From: Gemmatimonadota bacterium
GTDB taxonomy: Bacteria; JAAXHH01
Assembly (NCBI GenBank): GCA_026702745.1
Contig: JAPPBT010000068.1
Span: 1 to 64,000, forward strand
Direction: 5' to 3'
Length of the DNA stretch: 64,000 bases
Shown here: positions 42,539 through 50,220 of the stretch, one piece after another
Numbering within the stretch: the stretch's first letter is position 1
How the letters are laid out: the number at the start of each line of letters is the position of its first letter
Made by a program: the position numbers and the translations under genes
Notes under the pieces: generated by a model
What the model saw: only the letters and a program-made list of their open reading frames with translations
Database searches by the model: none
Told to the model about the DNA's origin: nothing

Positions 42539-43471
42539 CTACCAGTATTCCTCGAAGTGAATGTTGCCCTTGTCCCTGCGATGATCCGCCTTGAATCCAC
42601 GGGATTCCAGCAATTCCACCATGCCGGTGGGCGAGGGGTACGACTTGTCGCCCTCCCTGGTATAGTTGGGCACGCCGATCATGTCGGGGTTTCCGCAGAT
42701 GTACACGTGGGTCCTTTCAGGATCCAGGGCGATCCCGGTATGATCCTCCAACTCCCCGGTGCTGACCAGATCCTGTATATACACCTTGCGGTTTAGGTTG
42801 TGGGCTTCCCGGGTGGTCAGCGTGATGTAATGGTAGTTCGGATGAAGGTGTTCCAGGCGCTCGTTGGTGGACTGGTAACCCAGGTCCCGGGCGTATCGCA
42901 CGCACACCACCGAAATAATCTCCGGCTTGTGGCCGTTGCGCATCAGTTCGGCGATCATGCAGTTGTGGGGCGCTTCGCCGGTGCCGGTCGCGGCGAAGAT
43001 GACCTGGTCGTCCGGACCAACGTGTTCCAGCGTGTAGTGGCCGGTCACCTTCGGCCCCATCCAAAGGCGGTCGCCTTCCTTCAGCATCCACAGCCTCGGC
43101 GTGAGGGAGGGGTCCTGGCCTTCTTCGCCGTCGCGGGCCACGAGCGTGATGTAGAACTCGTAGTAGTCCATGTCCGCCGGATCCATCAGTTGGCGGGGAT
43201 CGTCCTCGTACATGGGAAAAGACATGGAGTAGGCGCGGCGGACGAGTTTCGTCTTGAGGTTCTCGTTAACGTCCTCGTTGTGTTCGGGATCGTTGGTGGG
43301 TTCCCAGTCACCCAGGCCGAGCGTGGTGTACTGACCGGGCTTGTACGGCGGAAGTTCTTCGTCCGGTTTCACCCGGATGATCCAGAGTTCGGGATTCAGT
43401 TCCTGGATTTCAGTCAGCGTGGCGTTATAGTGTTGCTCCCTTAAGGCCCTGATCTCTTCTGACGTAAGCAT
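42539..43471 (-). CDS. Ferredoxin/flavodoxin-NADP+ reductase (FPR type)
   Basis: 310 residues from ATG 43471, GGCAGG upstream; the frame opens at 43513. FAD site RRAYSMSFP (around 76-84), LWMLKEGDRLWMGPKVTGHYTL, NADP region VIFAATGTGEAPHNCMIAEL, YICGNPDMIG, and the C-terminal aromatic HFEEYW. An unusual insert PTNDPEHNEDVNENLKTKLV lies before the FAD motif. Passes electrons between NADPH and ferredoxin or flavodoxin. Confidence 0.9.
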   Translation of the reverse strand: MLTSEEIRALREQHYNATLTEIQELNPELWIIRVKPDEELPPYKPGQYTTLGLGDWEPTNDPEHNEDVNENLKTKLVRRAYSMSFPMYEDDPRQLMDPADMDYYEFYITLVARDGEEGQDPSLTPRLWMLKEGDRLWMGPKVTGHYTLEHVGPDDQVIFAATGTGEAPHNCMIAELMRNGHKPEIISVVCVRYARDLGYQSTNERLEHLHPNYHYITLTTREAHNLNRKVYIQDLVSTGELEDHTGIALDPERTHVYICGNPDMIGVPNYTREGDKSYPSPTGMVELLESRGFKADHRRDKGNIHFEEYW

Positions 43472-43556
43472 GTATACCTGCCGTATCTCCGCGTTCAGGC
43501 AAAGGTGAACCAACGAGGGATTAAACCGGCCGGCCGGCCGGTTTGCGGGGAGCGTC

Positions 43557-46500
43557 CTAGAAATCGGCTCCGATCGTAAAGAAGAACTGGGTATCGTTCA
43601 GCGCATGCCTCAGCCGGTACGAACGCGTGCCGGGGAACTCGGACTCGAGCCCCCGGGGGACGTTGGCCACGTTTTCGTTGTTGTACCATGCAGGCCGCCT
43701 TCCCAGGTCGAATTGGCGGGCGATATCGAACTTCAGGATCAGGAAGCCGACACGCGAGCGCATGCCGATGCCATAGGCCACCGCGAGCGGTCCGCCCGAC
43801 AGCTCTTCCATCGTGCGCGGCCCCAGGCCGTTGTCCCGCACCAGGGTGCCGTCGACGAATTGACCCACGTTGGGATAGCCGGCATACTGGTTGGCCTGGG
43901 TCGAACTGGTGGTCTGGTCCCAGGCGGCGCCCGCGTCCACGAACAGCGATCCGCGGATCTGCTGGAAGGCCAGCGGCAGCGGCCAGCCGAAGGCGAGGAC
44001 CTCGATCAGGGGAAACCGGAACTCTGCGTTGACCAGCGCGACCTTGCTCCCCCAGACGGACCAGTGGTCCGCCCCACGGAAGTTGAAGGGACCGCCGAAA
44101 GGATACAGTTCCTGGTCCCGCCCGTCGCTGCTCAGTCCGTACAGGCGAAAGGCGAAGGCGTAACGCTGCAGGACGTTGTAGTAGACGCGGTAGTCCGCGA
44201 TGGTCCGCGTGAACTGCAGCTCACCGAACGTCGGCGTCACTTCGATGCGGCCGCGGGCGCCGGCGATCGGACCGGTTGGCCCGTACAGCGTGTGATCCGT
44301 GACCAGGGCGGCGGTGGGCTGGATGAAGTTGACGCTTCCAAGGCTTCCGCGCCTGTTCCGCCGGATGCCGAAGTAATTGAAACTGATGTCCACCAGTTCA
44401 CGGGAACGATTGACGCCCTGGATCCCCAGTTCGAACCGGTTGAACTTGCTGAAAGGACGGCTCAGGTAGAACTGGACGCCGCGGTTGATCTGGGTGGTCA
44501 CCTGGGAAATCCAGGGACTCTGGTAAGCGCGGAACAGGTCGTAGCTGTACTGGAACGCCGCCACGCTCCAGTTGATGCGCCGCGTCAGATTGGTATACTG
44601 GAGCAGCAGGTTCGCGTCCGTCAGGGACCCGAAAACGTTGGCGCCGACGAGTATCTTGTGGTTGTTCAGTATGTCGCTGAAGGAAAGGACGGAACTGCCC
44701 ACGAGTCCGACGTGTGTTGAATAGCCGGCATTTCCCCCCAGGTAGTCCAGTCCGAAACGGGGGGAGTATTTCCGCTTCTTGAACGTGCCGTCGGTCCAGG
44801 CGGTGGTATCCGGCAACTCACCCCCGGGACCGATGCCCCCGGCTATGGGTCCGAAGGGGAACTGCGGCGTCTCCAGGAGGCCCGAACCCGTATACGATTC
44901 GGGCAACTCTCCGGGCGCGGCCGACTCCGTGGCGGACGTCGTGTCCGGCGGCGTGGTAAGCACGGTCTGGATCGTGGTCACCTTTTCCCGTTCCGGGGTC
45001 CCGGACGGTGGTCCCGCCTCAGAGGCGGTGTCCGGCGAAGTGGTCGGCGCGGTGTCCACCGTCGCCGCCGGCGAAGTACCTGCCACGTCCCCGGAGGCTG
45101 TTTCTTCCGATGATCCCTCCGCGACCCCGGCGGCCGATTCTTCCGATGATCCTTCCGCATCCCCGGAGGCAAGGGGTACATCCGGTGGTTCGGTTCTCAG
45201 GGGCGGCGCCAGTTGCTGCGCATCGGGCGACGCACCGGGCGTCGCCGCTTTTTCGTGATCATAGGGCTCCTTCATCAACGACTCGGGGTCGCTGATGGAA
45301 AACAGGTCGAATCCCCCCCAGGACAGGGCGGAGAAGACCATGCGGTTCGACTTCTGCGCCCAGCTGATGGCGGGTCCGGCGGCCGTTACGTTGGTCACCC
45401 CGGTCAGTACGTTGGTAATCTGGTAGGTCTCGCCGTTCTCCATGTCCCGGATGAATATGTTGGACACGCCGGTGCGATTGGAAATGAACGCGATTTTGCT
45501 GCCGTCCGCCGACCACTGCGGCGAAATGCTCTTGCCGATCTGATCCGGGACCTTCTCGACCTCTCCCGTTTCCAGATCGTACAGCGCGAGCTGCTGGTAT
45601 CCAAAGGTGAGCGTACGGAAATCGGTCACGTCGCCCCGGTCCGTGGAAAAGGCGATTGTCTTGCCGTCCGGCGACCATACGGGGTCCCGGTCCGTGTACC
45701 GGTCCCGGGTAAGGGCCTTCAGGTTCCCGCCCGCGGAATCCACCACGTACAGGTCGGACTGCCCTCCCTGGAGACCGACGAAGACCAGCTTTTCGCCGTC
45801 CGGCGACCAGCTCGGTGACGTGGCGCCGTCGAGATTGACCCTGATGCGCCGGATCACCTTTTTCTTTCTGACGTCCATGATATACAGGGCGTCCCGCGCC
45901 CCCACCTTGGCCGGGAAGGCGATGTACTGCTCATCGGGCGACCAGGATATGGACGTGGAAAAGAACCGGAGGGACTCGAAGTCGGCCGAGCGTTCGCCTT
46001 CGACCAGCTTGGAGATGACCTCGCCGTTGATGGCGGAGGCCAGGTATATATCGTTGTACAGGCTTCGGTTGGATATGAAGACCAGCTTGTCGCCCCGCGG
46101 CGAAATCGCCGGGGCGAGGTGCAGGCCCGCCCTGGATTCCCGGACGTCGGTCAGTTGCCGGGCGAAGGCCTGCGGCTTTTCGTAGTCCTCGATCTGTGGC
46201 AGGTAGGTCTTGCGCACGTGCTCGTTCCACTCGTCGGACAGCCGCTCGATGTCCTTGCCGATGGACGAGCGGAAGGCTTCGTTCACGTTTCGCATGCGGG
46301 CCGTCTTTCGGAGTATCTCGCCGATCTTCCGATCTCCGTACCGGTCGCCGATGTAGGCGAACAGCGCCTGGCCGAACCGGTAGACGCCGAAACTGTAGTC
46401 CATGGCGGGGATGGACGGGGGCAGATAGCCCTGCAGCGCCGCATCGCGCAGCCACATGTGGGTATAGGCGTCGATGCGCCCGAGCGACAGGTATTCGGCC

Positions 46501-47024
46501 ATGCCCTCCATGAACCACAGCGGAGCGACGAAGGCCATGGGATTGAGGATGGAGACCCCTGGTCCAGCGCCGTAGATCACGTCTCCCTGGAAGGCGTGAA
46601 CGAGTTCGTGGGTGAGTACGTGTTCCAGTTCCGCGTAGGATCCCGTGAAGGGCAGCAGTATGCGGTTCTTGTTGAATTCCGTCACGCCGCCGGTGCCCTC
46701 GCTGATAAATCCGGGCAGGACGTTGGTCTGCTGGAAATCGGTATGGGACGCGTACAGGATGATCGGAACCTTGTCGCTGAACCGGTGCTGCAGGATGCGG
46801 CTCAGGCGGTTATACGAACGTTCCGCCATCCTGGCGGCATCGTAGGCGGCCTCTTCTTCTCCCTGGTAGTAGTAGATTTCGAAGTGGGGCGTGGAGATGA
46901 TTTCCCACTGGAAGTCGCGGTACTGGACCTTGTTCCGGCCGAAGTACTCTCCCTGGGCGAGCACGGCCGCAGGAGTGGCCAGCAGGCACAGAATCGCCAG
47001 TATAAACCGCAACCGATGAGGCAT
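43557..47024 (-). CDS. Peptidase MA-like, PD40-propeller, outer-membrane barrel multi-domain protein
   Basis: 1155 residues. Signal peptide FILAILCLLATPAAVLAQ. A zinc protease domain follows with HELVH at residues 139-143 and a downstream Glu in WFMEGMAEYLSLG. Next come WD40-like PD40/TolB repeats (about 300-590, units such as SPSWSPDGEKLVFVG and DPVWSPDGKTIAFSTD), then an acidic Ser/Glu/Thr/Pro linker (about 610-720) and a C-terminal beta-barrel ending in TIGADF. The whole is probably exported to the outer membrane. ATG 47024 follows AAGGAGACCTG. A consensus promoter lies at 47050-47078. Confidence 0.85.
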   Translation of the reverse strand: MPHRLRFILAILCLLATPAAVLAQGEYFGRNKVQYRDFQWEIISTPHFEIYYYQGEEEAAYDAARMAERSYNRLSRILQHRFSDKVPIILYASHTDFQQTNVLPGFISEGTGGVTEFNKNRILLPFTGSYAELEHVLTHELVHAFQGDVIYGAGPGVSILNPMAFVAPLWFMEGMAEYLSLGRIDAYTHMWLRDAALQGYLPPSIPAMDYSFGVYRFGQALFAYIGDRYGDRKIGEILRKTARMRNVNEAFRSSIGKDIERLSDEWNEHVRKTYLPQIEDYEKPQAFARQLTDVRESRAGLHLAPAISPRGDKLVFISNRSLYNDIYLASAINGEVISKLVEGERSADFESLRFFSTSISWSPDEQYIAFPAKVGARDALYIMDVRKKKVIRRIRVNLDGATSPSWSPDGEKLVFVGLQGGQSDLYVVDSAGGNLKALTRDRYTDRDPVWSPDGKTIAFSTDRGDVTDFRTLTFGYQQLALYDLETGEVEKVPDQIGKSISPQWSADGSKIAFISNRTGVSNIFIRDMENGETYQITNVLTGVTNVTAAGPAISWAQKSNRMVFSALSWGGFDLFSISDPESLMKEPYDHEKAATPGASPDAQQLAPPLRTEPPDVPLASGDAEGSSEESAAGVAEGSSEETASGDVAGTSPAATVDTAPTTSPDTASEAGPPSGTPEREKVTTIQTVLTTPPDTTSATESAAPGELPESYTGSGLLETPQFPFGPIAGGIGPGGELPDTTAWTDGTFKKRKYSPRFGLDYLGGNAGYSTHVGLVGSSVLSFSDILNNHKILVGANVFGSLTDANLLLQYTNLTRRINWSVAAFQYSYDLFRAYQSPWISQVTTQINRGVQFYLSRPFSKFNRFELGIQGVNRSRELVDISFNYFGIRRNRRGSLGSVNFIQPTAALVTDHTLYGPTGPIAGARGRIEVTPTFGELQFTRTIADYRVYYNVLQRYAFAFRLYGLSSDGRDQELYPFGGPFNFRGADHWSVWGSKVALVNAEFRFPLIEVLAFGWPLPLAFQQIRGSLFVDAGAAWDQTTSSTQANQYAGYPNVGQFVDGTLVRDNGLGPRTMEELSGGPLAVAYGIGMRSRVGFLILKFDIARQFDLGRRPAWYNNENVANVPRGLESEFPGTRSYRLRHALNDTQFFFTIGADF

Positions 47025-47049
47025 TTCAGGTCTCCTTGAGGATGGACAC

Positions 47050-47078
47050 ATCATACGGTCGGCCGCACTCCGTGTCAA
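47050..47078 (-). promoter_or_regulatory. Promoter of the peptidase-propeller-barrel gene
   Basis: Minus strand TTGACA (47073-47078), 17-base spacer, TATGAT (47050-47055). Predicted start about 20 bases before the ATG at 47024. Confidence 0.75.
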
Positions 47079-47267
47079 GCCAATATTGGACCGGGTCCCG
47101 CGTCCCGCACGCAGGAGGGAGCCCATTCCGCGCGCGTCCATTTACGCGTACGCGTCCATATTGGATTGCACGAAATACCACGGATATAGTTTCGATTTAA
47201 TGGAAGCGCTTCGGCATGCGCGCCGCGCGGAAACCCGAAAAGCGGCCGCCGGTGCAAGTGAGGTCCG

Positions 47268-50051
47268 TCAGAACCGCACGGCCACGCCCGCGGAAAGCAG
47301 CCGGCCGATTTCCGGGGCGCCGACGAAGGCACGGTACTTCGTGTTCAGCAGGTTGCTGGCTTCCACGCTGAAGGTGATCGCGGAAAACTGGTAGGCGGCG
47401 TTGGCGTCCACCACGGCGTAGGCGTCAACAGGACCGGCGTAGACGCCGTCCAGCATCGGGAAGGAACCGCGGTAGCTGATCTTGCCGCCCAGGGTCAGCG
47501 GCATCCCGGAGGGGCGGTACGTAATGCCTCCGCTGAACTTGTGCTTCGGGGAATTCAAGGGAACGTCGCCGAGGTTCTCCACGTTCTCGAACAGATTCCG
47601 GTGTATATACGAATAACTGCCCGTAATGTGCCATGACCGGTTGGGGAACCAGGATAACCCCAGGTCGGCGCCGTAGACCGTGACGTCGCCGAAATTCCGG
47701 TAGGTCAGGGCGACCGCCGTCGGGTCGGACGCCTGCTCCGGCGTAACGGTACCGAAGGGAATCAACGCGGCGCCGTCCGCGATCTGGTCGATGTACCGGT
47801 CGATCTCGTCCGTGTAGTCGCCATTCCCGTTGCCGCCGAAAGCGGCCGTGTCGAGAAACCGGATCAGGCCGGCCAGTTGTACGTTCGCGGGGTCCGCCAG
47901 GTAGTCGGCGATGCCCTGGTTCAAGGCACTTCGGAGGGAACCTTCGTCGAGAAACACCGAGGGCGTGAAGATCCAGAGCGGCAAGGTGTAGTCGTTCATC
48001 TGCGTGCGATAGAAATCGGCCGCGAGCACCAGCTTGTTCCGGACAATGCCCTTGTACCCGAACTCGAGGGTCTGCGAGATGGTCGGCCGGATCTTGTCGA
48101 TGTCCTGGACCTCCGAGACGTCGTATGGATCGAATCCCTGCGTTTCGGGGTTGAGCAGTTGCAGGCTGTTCGTCAGGCCGTGGAGCCGCTCGGGTATCAC
48201 GCCGGTGAACTGGGCAGCCAGCTCGGGGGTGACCAGGCCGCCACTGTCGTTACCCAGCTGCTGGATCAACTCCTCGACCACGAGTTCCCTTGCCGCGCTC
48301 CACAGCAGGTTGTTGGCTTCCGGATCGTCGAGCCGCAGGTAGGTATCCCTTGAAAGCCCGGCCGTGATGGCGAAGGGCGACCGGTACATGGGCAGGCCGC
48401 TCTCGTCGCGGCGGAAGGTAAAGGGATTGCGCGCGCCGTACGACCGGATGTCGATGGAGTTGTCCGGACCCAGGCCCAGTCCTCCGAAATAATCGCCGAA
48501 TTCGAACGCGTCGACAACCGCCCTGATGTCCAGCGACATCGTGGTCACTGTCGGCGTGTTGAACGCCCGGTTGTAGGTGACCCTGAACGTGTTCTCCGGA
48601 TTGGGCTTCATCACTACGGCCGCGCGCGGCGAGAATACCGGGTTGTCCAGTCTGCTGTGCCGGTCGAGGCGGCCGGCGAGCATCAGGCTCACCTGGTCGG
48701 TGAACCGGGTCTCGCTCTGGAGGTAGGCCCCGAATTCGTCGGTGTCGTCATCGTCCTCGTAGGCTCCGTGGATGGTCCCTTCGGTCTGTGGTCGGGTAAG
48801 CAGCAGGTCCACGCCGTAGATGAACTGCTGTCGAAGGCCGATATCCGAGGTGTTCTGCAGTTGCATCACGGTCAACGACGACTTGTCCACCACGCCGTCG
48901 CCGGTGCGCAGCAATTCGGTAGCCCCCGCGTCGCTCTTGTTGTAGAAGAACTGGCCGAACCAGCCCCTGTACTGCATGCGGCCCTGGTAATAGCTGTACA
49001 CCCAGTCCTTGCCCTGGGCCGATCCCTGGCCCGTCATCTGGATGCTGGAGCTTTTGGAATACCCCGCCGAACCGATGAACGTCAGTTCCTCCGATGGACG
49101 GATGTCGACCCTGATCTCTCCGTACTGGCCCCCGACGTCGAGATTGCGCGGCACGACCTCGGCAGGATCGTGGTGTTCCCAGTCCCGTGCCTTCAGGTAC
49201 TTCCCCGAGATCTTGAGACCGATCATGTCGTTTACGCTGCTGGCATGGCGGAAGGACGCCTTCCGCAGGTTTCGTTCGCCCCCGGAGAGGGACACGTAGT
49301 TGCCTTCCGAACCGATGGGGGACCGGGATATGATGTGCATCACACCGTTGGAGCTGTTGGGACCGTAGAGCGCCGAACCGGGACCGCGGACGATTTCTAT
49401 CCGTTCGATGTCCTCGCTGGTGATGGGAATGATGTGGAAGGAATTGATCCGCAGCGACGGGATCCGTGCGAGCCTGTTGTCCACCATGGTGAGCAGGAGG
49501 CCCGACAGCGTTTTGTTGAAGCCGCGGATCACCGTGCTGGCCTGTACGATGCCCGTCTTCGCATGATCCACGCCGCTCAGGTTCTTGATGTGCTCGTCGA
49601 AGGACAGCGCTTGCGAATCCCGGATATCCTTCATCTCGACCACTTCGACGGATGCCGGGGCGTCCAGCGCTTTTTCCTGCTTGCGGGAAGCCGAGACCAC
49701 GACCTCCTGGCCCACGAGCGCCGTAGCGGCCAGGACGAAATCCCGTTCCGTGCGCGCGCCGCCTTGCACCATGACCCCAGTCGCGGTTTCCGATACGTAA
49801 CCCAGGAACGTAACGGTGACCTCGTACTCCCCGGCGGGAAGTCCGTCTATGCGGTACATGCCCCGGCTGTCGCTCGTCGATCCCCGCAGCCCTTCGATCG
49901 TTGGGCTCTTGACCACGACGTTGGCGCCGAAAAGCGACACCCCGTTCTCCGAAGCGATCCTGCCGGTCAGGCTGCCCGTTTCCTGCGCCGCCACCGGGAT
50001 CTCCGTCATCGCCGTCATGATCACGGCCAGAATAACGCCTGCCAGTCGCAT
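47268..50051 (-). CDS. TonB-dependent receptor, paralog 1
   Basis: Outer-membrane energised importer. 927 residues: signal LAVIMTAMTEIPVAAQ, a carboxypeptidase-regulatory-like domain (ETGSLTGRIASENGVSLFGANV, about 24-110), plug with VVVSASRKQEKALDAPASVEVVEMKDI and VIRGFNKTLSGLLLTMVDNRL, then RGPGSALYGPNSSNGVMHIISRSP, and a 22-strand-type barrel ending FVGAPEIGRLLSAGVAVRF. ATG 50051 follows AGGAAGGAACC. It shares the same layout with the next receptor. Substrate unknown; TonB itself could be the TolA-like protein or elsewhere. Confidence 0.93.
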   Translation of the reverse strand: MRLAGVILAVIMTAMTEIPVAAQETGSLTGRIASENGVSLFGANVVVKSPTIEGLRGSTSDSRGMYRIDGLPAGEYEVTVTFLGYVSETATGVMVQGGARTERDFVLAATALVGQEVVVSASRKQEKALDAPASVEVVEMKDIRDSQALSFDEHIKNLSGVDHAKTGIVQASTVIRGFNKTLSGLLLTMVDNRLARIPSLRINSFHIIPITSEDIERIEIVRGPGSALYGPNSSNGVMHIISRSPIGSEGNYVSLSGGERNLRKASFRHASSVNDMIGLKISGKYLKARDWEHHDPAEVVPRNLDVGGQYGEIRVDIRPSEELTFIGSAGYSKSSSIQMTGQGSAQGKDWVYSYYQGRMQYRGWFGQFFYNKSDAGATELLRTGDGVVDKSSLTVMQLQNTSDIGLRQQFIYGVDLLLTRPQTEGTIHGAYEDDDDTDEFGAYLQSETRFTDQVSLMLAGRLDRHSRLDNPVFSPRAAVVMKPNPENTFRVTYNRAFNTPTVTTMSLDIRAVVDAFEFGDYFGGLGLGPDNSIDIRSYGARNPFTFRRDESGLPMYRSPFAITAGLSRDTYLRLDDPEANNLLWSAARELVVEELIQQLGNDSGGLVTPELAAQFTGVIPERLHGLTNSLQLLNPETQGFDPYDVSEVQDIDKIRPTISQTLEFGYKGIVRNKLVLAADFYRTQMNDYTLPLWIFTPSVFLDEGSLRSALNQGIADYLADPANVQLAGLIRFLDTAAFGGNGNGDYTDEIDRYIDQIADGAALIPFGTVTPEQASDPTAVALTYRNFGDVTVYGADLGLSWFPNRSWHITGSYSYIHRNLFENVENLGDVPLNSPKHKFSGGITYRPSGMPLTLGGKISYRGSFPMLDGVYAGPVDAYAVVDANAAYQFSAITFSVEASNLLNTKYRAFVGAPEIGRLLSAGVAVRF

Positions 50052-50098
50052 CGGAACGGTTCCTTCCTGCCGGTAAGGGCCGGGGGTATTATAGACCC

Positions 50099-50136
50099 CG
50101 CGCCGATGCGGTTTCAACTACCGTTACGCGTCGGCG
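50099..50136. repeat. Inverted repeat in the leader of TonB-dependent receptor 1
   Basis: Arms CGCGCCGATGCG and CGCGTCGGCGCG, one mismatch (G-U compatible in RNA), loop 14. Located between the promoter 50171-50198 and the start 50051. No cobalamin-riboswitch motif was found nearby, so a generic leader hairpin. Confidence 0.45.
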
Positions 50137-50170
50137 CGGTCGGTCTTTACTTGTGTGCGTAATTACTTAT

Positions 50171-50198
50171 AGAATAAGAAAATACGCGGATTTGTCAA
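50171..50198 (-). promoter_or_regulatory. Promoter of TonB-dependent receptor 1
   Basis: Minus strand TTGACA (50193-50198), 16-base spacer, TATTCT (50171-50176). Located in the 169-base gap between the receptor genes, so receptor 1 can be expressed independently. Confidence 0.6.
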
Positions 50199-50220
50199 GC
50201 GATTTATCGGTCGATTGCGG

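Noticed and set aside
50052-50220. Cobalamin riboswitch in the TonB-dependent receptor leader
   Set aside because: No GCCACTG or related B12-box sequence, and the leader is short; only a generic inverted repeat is present.
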